Source: CAZODA01 sp964578485 (GTDB taxonomy: Bacteria > Bacteroidota > Bacteroidia > Bacteroidales > Marinilabiliaceae). Taken from it: a DNA stretch of 64,000 nucleotides. Where the stretch lies: assembly GCA_964578485.1 (NCBI GenBank), contig CAZODA010000008.1:45134-109133 (forward strand), given 5' to 3'. Position numbers and translations under genes: made by a program. The notes beneath the pieces are model-generated. The model was given only the letters and a program-made list of their open reading frames with translations, did not search any database and was not told where the DNA came from. Shown one piece after another: positions 38,186-46,944 of the stretch; the stretch's first letter is position 1, and each line of letters starts with the position of its first letter.

Positions 38186-39130
38186 GTGACAAGACAGCAA
38201 TTTATAGAAATGATGAGTAATCCCGGATTACTCAATGAACAAACACTTGAGCAAATCCGTGAGGTGATTGAAGAATATCCTTTTTTTCAGACAGGCAGGA
38301 TGTTATGGATGAAGAATCTGCATATTTTAGGCCATATAAAATATAATAATGAGCTTAAGCTTGCAGCAGCGCATATAGCGGATAGGGGTAAATTGTTTGA
38401 GCTGATTAATGAAAATGCCGGTAAATTGGAAAGTGTGATGCCTGATGAAATTGATGTAGATAAAGGCATACAAGAAGAATGGAAGGAAAACGAGCAAATA
38501 ATTGATAGGAAAGAACAAATTAAAGTAAAGCTTTTGAATGAGGATGAAGCTTTTGAAACAGCTGTTGAAGAACAAAGGGATATTTCAGATATTTTACAAA
38601 ATGAAAATGACGATATTCGATATGCCTTTCCACTAGACTCTGATAATATTGTGCTGCCCAGTGCCGATCTTTTAGATTATGAAATGGCCGGAACTGCCAA
38701 TTATCAACTTGCTGAATATGAGACTACACCCAATTTAGATGAGTCGCGTACTTTTTATGAGTGGCTGAATCTTCTTAAACAACAATCTGTAGAAATTAAA
38801 GAAAAAGAGCACAAAGCAAAAATATCTACAGAGAAAGATAAAAAAATGTCTCTCATTGATAATTTCCTGGAAAGAGGAGAAAGAAAGCGAATTGTTACAG
38901 ATGAAAAGGAATTTGAAAATATTCAACCTGAAGATTTTTCGAAGAAAAGTCTTCAGGAAAACACTGATATTATGACGGAAACACTCGCTAATATCTATAT
39001 CAAACAAAAACATTATTCTAAGGCAATTGATATATTCGAGCAGTTGCGTTTGAAATATCCCGAAAAAAACATTTACTTTGCACATCGAATCAAAGAGTTG
39101 GAAGAACAAATTAATAGAAATAATAAGTAA
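38186..39130 (+). CDS. Conserved hypothetical protein, soluble, TPR-like C-terminus
   Basis: A 314-residue hydrophilic protein. The N-terminal region (FIEMMSNPGLLNEQTLEQIR and EYPFFQTGRMLWMKNL) resembles a small helical domain I associate with uncharacterised Bacteroidota proteins next to lptE and secG. The middle is acidic and probably disordered. The C-terminus (ETLANIYIKQKHYSKAIDIFEQLRLKYPEKN) looks like one TPR unit, suggesting protein binding. GTG at 38186 is the start, 3 bp after lptE; an internal ATG pair would lose eight residues. No function is assigned. Confidence 0.75.
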   Translation: MTRQQFIEMMSNPGLLNEQTLEQIREVIEEYPFFQTGRMLWMKNLHILGHIKYNNELKLAAAHIADRGKLFELINENAGKLESVMPDEIDVDKGIQEEWKENEQIIDRKEQIKVKLLNEDEAFETAVEEQRDISDILQNENDDIRYAFPLDSDNIVLPSADLLDYEMAGTANYQLAEYETTPNLDESRTFYEWLNLLKQQSVEIKEKEHKAKISTEKDKKMSLIDNFLERGERKRIVTDEKEFENIQPEDFSKKSLQENTDIMTETLANIYIKQKHYSKAIDIFEQLRLKYPEKNIYFAHRIKELEEQINRNNK

Positions 39131-39142
39131 TTAATTAGAGAT

Positions 39143-39505
39143 ATGTATGTATTAGTATCAGTTTTTGTGATTTTAGTCAGCATTTTGTTAATCCTAACAG
39201 TGTTGGTTCAAAACTCCAAAGGTGGTGGTCTTGCCGCTAATTTTCAATCATCAGGTCAAATGATGGGAGTTAGGAGAACAGCTGATTTTCTTGAGAAATT
39301 CACTTGGTCACTTGCTGTGGCTTTACTTGTTTTATCCTTTGTTAGTGTTATGGTTTTGCCAAAGGCCGAAATGAGAGGGCATTCTGTAATTGATCAACAA
39401 ATGCACAATGTGATACCTCCTGCGCAGGAAGTACCTGCTTTTCCAATACCTGAAGATGATATTCCGGGAATGGATGGAGTAGATATCAATGATATGGGAG
39501 AGTAG
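39143..39505 (+). CDS. secG: Preprotein translocase subunit SecG
   Basis: SecG is the small SecYEG subunit that aids insertion and translocation. The 120-residue protein has two membrane helices (about 2-22 and 52-72) around the conserved cytosolic loop VQNSKGGGLAANF. A Pro/Asp-rich tail (FPIPEDDIPGMDGV) follows, as in other Bacteroidota. It is 12 bp after the hypothetical gene and is closed by a strong terminator. Confidence 0.93.
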   Translation: MYVLVSVFVILVSILLILTVLVQNSKGGGLAANFQSSGQMMGVRRTADFLEKFTWSLAVALLVLSFVSVMVLPKAEMRGHSVIDQQMHNVIPPAQEVPAFPIPEDDIPGMDGVDINDMGE

Positions 39506-39528
39506 AATATTAAAATATTTTATGTGTC

Positions 39529-39562
39529 AGAGTGTCAGTGTTTGCTGACACTCTTTTTTTTT
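39529..39562 (+). terminator. Intrinsic terminator after secG
   Basis: AGAGTGTCAG and CTGACACTCT form a perfect 10-bp stem with a 6-nt loop, followed by a run of nine Ts. It separates the lptE-secG transcript from groES-groEL. Confidence 0.92.
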
Positions 39563-39720
39563 ATCTACAAAATCATGTCATTGATTTAATGTTTTTATGC
39601 AAAATTGTCAGCAAAGAAGGTGGATTTTTCTCTTTATATGCTTTGGCACATTTTATGGAATGTTGAATGCTGTAAAAAGAAAATACAAATAATAATGTTT
39701 AACATAAATAATGAATTAAA

Positions 39721-39999
39721 ATGTCAACTTTAAAAGGAAAAATTCTTGCCGGAAAGGTTTTGGTGAAACCTCAGGCAGCAGAAGAAAAAACATCGAGTGG
39801 TATTATTATTCCTGATTCGGCCAAGGAGAAGCCTCTGAAAGGTGAAGTAGTTTTGGTTGGAGCAGAAAAGAAAGATGAAGCCATGGAAGTAAAAGCAGGT
39901 GACCTTGTTCTATATGGTAAATTTGCCGGCACCGAGCTTAATATTGATGGCGAAGATTACTTGTTAATTTCACAAAGTGACATTCTTTACATAGCGTAA
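39721..39999 (+). CDS. groES: Co-chaperonin GroES
   Basis: The 92-residue heptameric lid of the GroEL chamber. Landmarks are LAGKVLVKPQAAEEKTSSGIIIP (mobile loop after it), VVLVGAEKKDE, the KAGDLVLYGKFAGTEL region and the end DYLLISQSDILYI. Length is normal. groEL follows by 36 bp. The 160-bp leader before it must hold the promoter; I see no clean TAnnTTTG and no CIRCE-type inverted repeat. Confidence 0.97.
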   Translation: MSTLKGKILAGKVLVKPQAAEEKTSSGIIIPDSAKEKPLKGEVVLVGAEKKDEAMEVKAGDLVLYGKFAGTELNIDGEDYLLISQSDILYIA

Positions 40000-40035
40000 A
40001 TAAAAAGTAACAACAAAATTTAAAGCATAATAAAA

Positions 40036-41676
40036 ATGGCTAAAGAGATTAAATTTGATAGAGAAGCCCGTGAACTTCTAAAAGAAGGAGTTGATGCGCT
40101 GGCGAATGCAGTTAAAGTAACATTGGGGCCCAAAGGACGAAATGTGGTGATTGATAAAAAGTTTGGAGCTCCTGCAATAACCAAGGATGGGGTATCGGTT
40201 GCCAAAGAAATTGAGCTGGATGATATATATGCCAATATGGGTGCCCAGCTTGTTAAGGAAGTTGCTTCGAAAACCGGAGATGATGCCGGTGATGGTACTA
40301 CAACAGCTACAATTCTTGCCCAGTCTATTATTGATGTAGGTTTAAAGAATGTTGCAGCAGGAGCAAATCCTATGGAGTTAAAGAAAGGGATTGACCTTGC
40401 AGTAGCAAAGGTTGTTGAAAGTATTAAGAAACAGGCACATGAAGTAGGGGATAACAATAAGGAAATTGAACAGGTAGCTAAAGTTTCTGCTAACAATGAT
40501 GAAGAAATTGGACGCCTGATTGCTGAGGCGATGGAAAAAGTTGGCAGAGAAGGTGTAATTACCGTGGAAGAAGCTAAAGGAACTGAAACTACTGTTGAAG
40601 TAGTGGAAGGAATGCAGTTCGACCGTGGATATATTTCTCCTTATTTTGTTACCGATACTGAAAAAATGGAGGCTGATTTAGAGAATCCCTATATCTTAAT
40701 CCATGATAAGAAAATCAGCACTATGAAAGATTTGCTGCCGGTTCTTGAACAAACAGCTCAAAGCGGACGCCCATTGCTTATAATTGCTGAAGATGTAGAT
40801 GGTGAAGCATTAGCAACATTGGTAGTAAACCGATTAAGAGGATCCCTTAAAGTGGCTGCTGTTAAGGCACCCGGTTTTGGAGACCGTAGGAAAGAAATGC
40901 TGCAGGATATTGCTGTGTTAACAGGTGGTACTGTTATTTCAGAAGAAACCGGTCTAAAGCTTGAAAATGCTAATATGGAAATGTTGGGAACAGCTGAAAA
41001 AATCACTGTTGACAAGGAAAATACCACTATTGTAAACGGAAGCGGTGCAAAAGATGCTATTGATGCAAGAACTTCACAAATTAAAGCACAAATTGCAAAT
41101 ACTACTTCTGATTATGATAAGGAAAAACTCCAAGAGCGTTTGGCCAAACTTGCCGGTGGAGTTGCAGTTCTATATGTTGGAGCTGCCTCAGAGGTTGAAA
41201 TGAAAGAGAAAAAAGACAGAGTTGACGATGCTTTAAGTGCAACACGCGCTGCTGTTGAAGAAGGTATTGTTCCCGGTGGTGGTGTTACATATATTAGGGC
41301 AATTTCTGTTCTTGAAAAATTAAAAGGTAATACCGATGACGAAACAACAGGTATTGAGATTGTTAAGCGTGCAATAGAAGAGCCCTTACGTCAGATTGTA
41401 TTGAATTCAGGAAAAGAAGGACCTGTAGTTGTTCAAAAAGTACGTGAAGGAAAAGATGATTTCGGATATAATGCAAGAATTGATGAATATCAGAATTTCT
41501 TTGCTTCTGGAGTGGTTGATCCTGCTAAGGTGGCACGTATTGCTTTGGAAAATGCAGCTTCAATTGCCGGTATGTTCTTAACTACTGAATGTGTTATTGC
41601 AGAGAAAAAAGAAGAAAATCCAATGCCTCCAATGCCGGGTGGAGGAATGGGCGGAGGTATGCCGGGAATGATGTAA
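40036..41676 (+). CDS. groEL: Chaperonin GroEL
   Basis: The 546-residue subunit of the tetradecameric folding chamber. Landmarks include TLGPKGRNVVIDKKFGAP, the ATP-binding GDGTTTATILAQ, VKAPGFGDRRKEMLQDIAVLTGG, AAVEEGIVPGGGVTY and the Gly/Met tail ending MPGMM. It is intact and full length. It forms an operon with groES and ends at a strong terminator. Confidence 0.98.
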   Translation: MAKEIKFDREARELLKEGVDALANAVKVTLGPKGRNVVIDKKFGAPAITKDGVSVAKEIELDDIYANMGAQLVKEVASKTGDDAGDGTTTATILAQSIIDVGLKNVAAGANPMELKKGIDLAVAKVVESIKKQAHEVGDNNKEIEQVAKVSANNDEEIGRLIAEAMEKVGREGVITVEEAKGTETTVEVVEGMQFDRGYISPYFVTDTEKMEADLENPYILIHDKKISTMKDLLPVLEQTAQSGRPLLIIAEDVDGEALATLVVNRLRGSLKVAAVKAPGFGDRRKEMLQDIAVLTGGTVISEETGLKLENANMEMLGTAEKITVDKENTTIVNGSGAKDAIDARTSQIKAQIANTTSDYDKEKLQERLAKLAGGVAVLYVGAASEVEMKEKKDRVDDALSATRAAVEEGIVPGGGVTYIRAISVLEKLKGNTDDETTGIEIVKRAIEEPLRQIVLNSGKEGPVVVQKVREGKDDFGYNARIDEYQNFFASGVVDPAKVARIALENAASIAGMFLTTECVIAEKKEENPMPPMPGGGMGGGMPGMM

Positions 41677-41703
41677 GAGATTTAATTTTCTCTATATAAA
41701 TTC

Positions 41704-41739
41704 AAAGAGGTTGTCTGTAGTTTCGGGCAACCTCTTTTT
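41704..41739 (+). terminator. Intrinsic terminator after groEL
   Basis: AAAGAGGTTG and CAACCTCTTT form a 10-bp stem, extended by a wobble and a C-G pair, followed by Ts. It lies 28 bp after the groEL stop codon. Confidence 0.9.
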
Positions 41740-41815
41740 ATAGTATTTTAATCCTATAAACAATTAAAATAAAATTACAACAATTAGGTATCAAGGAAAA
41801 TTCATTCTAAATCAA

Positions 41816-41823
41816 TATCTTTG
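41816..41823 (+). promoter_or_regulatory. Bacteroidota -7 element before lepA
   Basis: TATCTTTG matches TAnnTTTG. It is 64 bp before the lepA start, leaving a leader of about 55 nt. No clear -33 TTTG is present. Confidence 0.4.
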
Positions 41824-41887
41824 TACTATCTTAATGATTGTGATGCTTGATAAATAACATTAGAAGGAGATTGAATTAATATTGTAG

Positions 41888-43675
41888 ATGAAAAATATTC
41901 GTAATTTTTGTATTATAGCCCACATTGATCATGGGAAAAGTACCCTTGCCGACCGCTTACTGGAGTTTACAAATACAGTTTCGGAGAAGGAACTGCAGGA
42001 GCAAACTTTAGATAGTATGGATCTTGAGCGTGAAAGGGGAATTACTATTAAAAGTAAAGCAATTCAAATGCAATATGCATATGAAGATGAGCAATATACT
42101 CTTAATCTTATTGATACCCCCGGGCATGTTGATTTTGCATATGAAGTATCCAGGTCAATAGCTGCTTGTGAAGGAGCTTTGCTGATTGTTGATGCTACCC
42201 AGGGAATACAGGCACAGACAATAAGTAATTTGTATCAGGCTGTTGACCACGACTTGACAATTATTCCGGTATTAAATAAAATGGATATGCCCAATGCAAT
42301 GCCTGAAGAGGTAGAAGATCAAATTATTGATTTACTTGGATGCAAAAGAAATGAAATTATCAGAGCTAGTGGGAAAACAGGTATGGGAGTTGATATTATA
42401 CTGGAAAATATTATAAACTTAGTACCCGCTCCTAAAGGTGATCCTGAAGCTCCCCTGCAAGGCCTTATATTTGATTCAGAGTTTAATACATTTAGAGGTA
42501 TAATCGCTTATTTTAAAGTGGTTAATGGGGAAATCAGAAAAAATGATCATGTTAAGTTTGTAAATACAGCTAAGGAATACCATGCCGATGAAGTTGGTGT
42601 TCTTGGTCTTGGTTTTGTGCCACGCGATATTCTGAAAACAGGAGATGTAGGCTATATTATATCGGGAATTAAAACTAGTAAGGAAGTTAAAGTTGGAGAT
42701 ACCATTACTCATGTAAAAAGACCCTGTGATAAGGCTATTTCAGGTTTTGAAGATGTAAAACCAATGGTTTTTGCCGGAGTATATCCAATTGATACAGAGG
42801 ATTTTGAAGATCTGAGAGTTGCAATGGATAAATTACAACTTAATGACGCGTCCCTTTCATTTCAGCCCGAATCATCTGTAGCCTTGGGCTTTGGATTTAG
42901 ATGCGGGTTCTTGGGACTCCTACATATGGAAATTGTTCAAGAACGTCTTGATAGAGAATTTGGGATGGAAGTAATTACTACCGTGCCAAATGTACCATAT
43001 TTGGCATATACAAAAAAGGGAGAAGTAGTTGAAGTAAATAACCCCTCAGGCCTTCCCGATGCCGGAATACTCGATTATGTAGAGGAACCTTATATAAGGG
43101 CACAGATTATTACGCATTCCGATTTTATTGGCGATTTAATGACCTTATGTCTTGGCAAAAGAGGTGAATTGATAAAACAGCATTACTTAACGCCTGTAAG
43201 GGTAGAATTAGCCTTCGATATGCCTCTAGCTGAAATAGTCTTCGATTTTTATGACAAACTTAAAAGTGTATCAAAAGGATATGCCTCCTTTGATTATCAT
43301 AATACAGGATATCGATTGTCAAGGCTTGTAAAACTCGACATTTTACTAAATGGAGAAAATGTGGATGCATTATCAACTCTAACGCATGTAGATAATGCCT
43401 ATAACTTAGGTAAACGAATGTGTGAAAAATTGAAAGACCTAATCCCACGCCAACAATTTGATGTGGCAATACAAGCTGCAATCGGCTCAAAAATTATTTC
43501 ACGCGAAACAGTTAAAGCTGTAAGAAAAGATGTTACAGCCAAATGTTATGGTGGTGATATAACGCGTAAGCGTAAACTACTTGAAAAACAGAAAAAAGGT
43601 AAAAAGAGAATGAAGCAAGTAGGTAATGTGGAAGTACCACAAAAAGCTTTCCTTGCAGTATTAAAACTTGATTAA
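41888..43675 (+). CDS. lepA: Elongation factor 4 (LepA)
   Basis: LepA is a ribosome-associated GTPase active in translation under stress and in initiation or assembly. The 595-residue protein has the G domain (AHIDHGKSTLADRLL, DTPGHVDFAYEV, LNKMD), domain II, the EF-G-like domains III and V and the LepA-specific C-terminal domain (RKRKLLEKQKKGKKRMKQVG). Full length. It has its own putative promoter, and its terminator hairpin is shared with the convergent regulator gene. Confidence 0.97.
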   Translation: MKNIRNFCIIAHIDHGKSTLADRLLEFTNTVSEKELQEQTLDSMDLERERGITIKSKAIQMQYAYEDEQYTLNLIDTPGHVDFAYEVSRSIAACEGALLIVDATQGIQAQTISNLYQAVDHDLTIIPVLNKMDMPNAMPEEVEDQIIDLLGCKRNEIIRASGKTGMGVDIILENIINLVPAPKGDPEAPLQGLIFDSEFNTFRGIIAYFKVVNGEIRKNDHVKFVNTAKEYHADEVGVLGLGFVPRDILKTGDVGYIISGIKTSKEVKVGDTITHVKRPCDKAISGFEDVKPMVFAGVYPIDTEDFEDLRVAMDKLQLNDASLSFQPESSVALGFGFRCGFLGLLHMEIVQERLDREFGMEVITTVPNVPYLAYTKKGEVVEVNNPSGLPDAGILDYVEEPYIRAQIITHSDFIGDLMTLCLGKRGELIKQHYLTPVRVELAFDMPLAEIVFDFYDKLKSVSKGYASFDYHNTGYRLSRLVKLDILLNGENVDALSTLTHVDNAYNLGKRMCEKLKDLIPRQQFDVAIQAAIGSKIISRETVKAVRKDVTAKCYGGDITRKRKLLEKQKKGKKRMKQVGNVEVPQKAFLAVLKLD

Positions 43676-43709
43676 GAAAAAACGATGCTTAAAAGCATCA
43701 TTTTTTCTT
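43674..43709. terminator. Bidirectional terminator between lepA and the response regulator
   Basis: A 17-bp stem with one C/T mismatch: AAGAAAAAACGATGCTT faces AAGCATCATTTTTTCTT. It carries A and T runs on both flanks, so it can end transcripts from both convergent genes. It begins at the lepA stop codon. Confidence 0.85.
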
Positions 43710-43722
43710 AATATCAAAGTTT

Positions 43723-44406
43723 TTACATTACAAGTTTATAACCTTTTCCATGTACATTTAAAATTTCCACCTCGGGCTCATCTTTTAAATGTTTACGTAA
43801 TTTTGTGATGTAAACATCCATACTCCTGGCATTGAAATAATTGTCATCAACCCAAATAGTCTTTAAAGCAAAATTCCTTTCAAGTACTTTATTTGCATTA
43901 TTACACAACAATTTCAAAAGCTCCGATTCTTTGGTGGTTAATTTTACAACCTTTTCATCATCGATAAGCTGTTGTTTGTGCGTGTCAAATTTATATTTTC
44001 CTATTTGGTAAATATCCTGACTCGCCAATGAACCTTTAGTCCTTCTAAGAATAGCTTCAATTCTAAACAATAGCTCTTCCATGCTGAAAGGTTTTGTCAA
44101 ATAGTCGTCAGCCCCAATTTTAAATCCTTGAAATACATCCTCCTTCATCGATTTGGCTGTAAGAAAGATTATGGGGACATCAGTGTTCACCATCCTGATC
44201 TCTTTAGCAAGTGTAAAGCCATCTTTTTTTGGCATCATGACGTCAAAAATACAAATGTCGTATTTCTTACTCATAAATGCTTCATAACCAGCTTCACCAT
44301 CGGGTAAAAGATCAGTGTCGTAACCTTTAGCTACTAAGTATTCCCTGAGAAGCATACCCAGGTTCTCATCATCTTCAGTTAAGAGAATTTTATATTCTTT
44401 TTCCAT
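43723..44406 (-). CDS. OmpR-family response regulator (RprY-like)
   Basis: A 227-residue two-component regulator. The receiver domain has the acidic pair EDD at 11-13, phosphoacceptor Asp55 in IFDVMMPKKDG, and Lys in FLTAKS and TKPFSMEEL. A C-terminal winged helix follows (ERNFALKTIWVDDNYFNARSMDVYITKLRKHL). It resembles RprY of Bacteroides as I recall that sequence. Its start overlaps the kinase gene by 28 bp, so the two are translationally coupled. The DNA targets are not evident. Confidence 0.93.
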   Translation of the reverse strand: MEKEYKILLTEDDENLGMLLREYLVAKGYDTDLLPDGEAGYEAFMSKKYDICIFDVMMPKKDGFTLAKEIRMVNTDVPIIFLTAKSMKEDVFQGFKIGADDYLTKPFSMEELLFRIEAILRRTKGSLASQDIYQIGKYKFDTHKQQLIDDEKVVKLTTKESELLKLLCNNANKVLERNFALKTIWVDDNYFNARSMDVYITKLRKHLKDEPEVEILNVHGKGYKLVM

Positions 44407-45980
44407 TCCTTATTATTTTTAAGGGGTAAAAATATTTCAAATTTAGTTCCAACATTAATTTCACTTTCAACTTTTATCTCTGCTCCATGGTCATCCAGTA
44501 TTTTTTTAACATAGGCCAATCCAAGACCAAAACCTTTTACATTATGAATGTTGCCGGTTGGTACACGATAAAATTTTTCAAAAACCCTTTTGAGATCTTC
44601 GCGGGAAATTCCTATCCCATTATCCTCAATGTTAATTACCAAACCCGTTGGCCTATTCCAGGTTTTTATTTTTAATTCGGGTTTTCCCCGGCGATATTTA
44701 AGAGCATTGTCAAGCAAGTTAAAAATAACATTTGTAAAATGCACCTGATCTACATAAGCAATTGAGTTTTTTGCCTCTAATTTCTCAATTATTTTGCCAT
44801 TATGCGAATCAACTTTTAGGCGGAATGTATTAACAACACCATGGATCAGTTCATTAATATTTAATTTTTTCGACTTTAAACTGCCCTTTCCTTTTTCAAA
44901 GATAGCCATTTGCAGGACTTTTTCAACCTGAAATGAAAGTCTTTTGCTTTCATCTTGTATAACACTTGATATTTGATCCAGTGTTGTAGGGTTCTTTGAC
45001 AAGGACCAATCCCTTAGCATCTGCGAGGCAAGTGAGATGGTTGATATAGGTGTTTTAAACTCATGGGTCATATTATTGATGAAATCATTTTTAATTTCAT
45101 CAAGGCGCTTTTGTTTAACAATTACAAAAAGTGTTGTTATTGATGTAATTATCATCACAAGTGTAAATAGTACTGTTGGTAACACCATTCCCATCGAATC
45201 CATAATAAAATTTGGATGTTTTGGGAAATATACCATCATGTAATTTGCTTTTGGATGAATATCATTGGGAAAGAGTTGCTTTTGGTAGGGATGGGTGGCT
45301 TCTTCTTTTTTGAAACTTGAGGTTGATGTAACAAGGATTCCACGTGAATCAAAAACTCCAAATTCGAAAGGAACTGAAATCCCTCTTTCTTCAAAAGCCT
45401 GTACTAAAAATACATCGGTCATTTCTTTTGAAATTCTTTCACTTAAGGGCCTATCACTTGTGAATATGTCTTTTAACAACTTAGCCTGTTGGTCCTGGAG
45501 ATGATTCTGAAATTGATCCTTTACATGATTAAGAGCATAGGACAAAGGATCTGATTTGCTTTGCGAATTAAAATCCATGTGTGTACGCCCCTGGTAACTA
45601 TAAATTAATGAATCCTTCTGATAGGTTGAGATCCAGGTGTCCATGTAAGTAGGTTGTATTAATAGGTCAAGAGAAATATCATATTGAAGGATGTTTTCTT
45701 TAAAGGCTTTTTTGTTTTGTCCTGAAAAATATTTAGGCTCTCTGCGAAGCTGGGGCGGAAGATTTAAACCTTGTTTAAAATCTAAATGAGCACTTAACAT
45801 AGAGGTCTCATTAATCTCAAGACGATAAACAACACCATCTATTGCCTGACGTACTAGTTGGTCGAAATGCTCCTCTTTTATTTGGGTAGCATTTTTTATC
45901 CACATTAACTGGATTGAAATTAAACCAACCAAAGTCAAGGTTATTATTACAATCAGAATTTTAATAAACCACCTGCTCAT
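44379..45980 (-). CDS. Sensor histidine kinase (RprX-like)
   Basis: A membrane sensor kinase of about 533 residues. A membrane segment near residues 6-28 and another near 255-280 bracket a periplasmic sensor region. The H box is NNMTHEFKTPISTISLA, the N box NVIFNLLDNALKYRRG, and the G boxes DNGIGISREDL and GFGLGLAYVKKIL. I prefer the ATG at 45980 (MSRWFIKI) to one 25 codons upstream because the membrane segment then sits at the usual place. It is the first gene of the pair; the regulator gene overlaps its end. The signal sensed is unknown. Confidence 0.93.
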   Translation of the reverse strand: MSRWFIKILIVIITLTLVGLISIQLMWIKNATQIKEEHFDQLVRQAIDGVVYRLEINETSMLSAHLDFKQGLNLPPQLRREPKYFSGQNKKAFKENILQYDISLDLLIQPTYMDTWISTYQKDSLIYSYQGRTHMDFNSQSKSDPLSYALNHVKDQFQNHLQDQQAKLLKDIFTSDRPLSERISKEMTDVFLVQAFEERGISVPFEFGVFDSRGILVTSTSSFKKEEATHPYQKQLFPNDIHPKANYMMVYFPKHPNFIMDSMGMVLPTVLFTLVMIITSITTLFVIVKQKRLDEIKNDFINNMTHEFKTPISTISLASQMLRDWSLSKNPTTLDQISSVIQDESKRLSFQVEKVLQMAIFEKGKGSLKSKKLNINELIHGVVNTFRLKVDSHNGKIIEKLEAKNSIAYVDQVHFTNVIFNLLDNALKYRRGKPELKIKTWNRPTGLVINIEDNGIGISREDLKRVFEKFYRVPTGNIHNVKGFGLGLAYVKKILDDHGAEIKVESEINVGTKFEIFLPLKNNKEWKKNIKFS

Positions 45981-46190
45981 AATTACAAAAATAATTGCTT
46001 GGCAGTAATTATTTGCCTGTTTAACATTAATTAACTTTAGCCGATTGATAATCAAGCATTTTAAAGTTAAAACAATAACTCAAAATTACTGATTTTTGTA
46101 TTTCTTATGATAACGATAATATATCAATTTACAAATAAATCATTTAAATGCTTAGTACTAAGCTTGTTGTTTGTTGCTATAAAAAAGATG

Positions 46191-46940
46191 TTACTGAATA
46201 ACTTCAAATTGCAAAAATAATACTTTTTGTAATGCTTTTTCAGCAGCATTTTGTTGTGCTTCTTTTTTGGAACTGCCCTTACCTTCGCCCATAATTTCGT
46301 CATCAATAAAAGCATATGCAATAAACATATTGTCAGTGGAAAGTTGTTGTGGATACTCTTCTGTTACAAAATGAACTTTGCTTCGGTTTTTTTGTCCCCA
46401 TTCAATAAACGAGGATTTATAGTTTGTATCATTTTCTACTATAGACACTATATCCGGATAATGATCAATAATTTTTTTTACAATAAATTGTGTAGCAACA
46501 TCATAGCCTCTGTCAATAAAAATTGCAGCTATCAAGGCTTCAAGGGCATCGCCGGGAATCTGAGTTTGATTCAAATCAACAACAAGCTGTGTACGTATTA
46601 GTTTACTTAATCCAAGATCCGATGAAAGCTGATTTAAATAGTTGCGATTAACGATTCTGGAACGCATTTTTGTTAACTCACCTTCATCTTTTTCAGGGAA
46701 ACGAATAAATAATTCATGTGCGACTACAGCATTTAAAATAGCATCTCCAAGATATTCAAGTCGTTCGTTATTTAACATTCTGCCTTCTTCATCCTTCACA
46801 ACGAACGACTTGTGAAGAAGGGCAAGTTTGTAATATGATGTTTTAATCGGATAAAATCCTGTGATCTCACGTATTAATAAACAAAACTTCCTCCTCTTGC
46901 GAGAAAGAAGTTTTATTGATGTTAATAAATGACTTAACAC
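46191..46940 (-). CDS. rnc: Ribonuclease III
   Basis: RNase III cuts double-stranded RNA, processing rRNA precursors and antisense duplexes. The 249-residue protein has the catalytic domain with NERLEYLGDAILNAVVA (58-74) and further acidic residues in PGDALEALIAAIFID, then a C-terminal dsRNA-binding domain (DNMFIAYAFIDDEIMGEGKGSSKKEAQQNAAEKAL, read in parts). It lies 4 bp downstream of fabF in acpP-fabF-rnc, a widely conserved order. Confidence 0.97.
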   Translation of the reverse strand: MLSHLLTSIKLLSRKRRKFCLLIREITGFYPIKTSYYKLALLHKSFVVKDEEGRMLNNERLEYLGDAILNAVVAHELFIRFPEKDEGELTKMRSRIVNRNYLNQLSSDLGLSKLIRTQLVVDLNQTQIPGDALEALIAAIFIDRGYDVATQFIVKKIIDHYPDIVSIVENDTNYKSSFIEWGQKNRSKVHFVTEEYPQQLSTDNMFIAYAFIDDEIMGEGKGSSKKEAQQNAAEKALQKVLFLQFEVIQ

Positions 46941-46944
46941 AGAT

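Noticed and set aside
39643..39660. TGGCAC upstream of groES as a sigma-54 promoter
   Set aside because: The -24-like TGGCAC is followed at the right distance by ATGGA and not TTGCA, so the essential GC is missing.
46124..46321. 65-codon minus-strand frame at the 3' end of rnc
   Set aside because: It overlaps the dsRNA-binding domain of RNase III in another frame.
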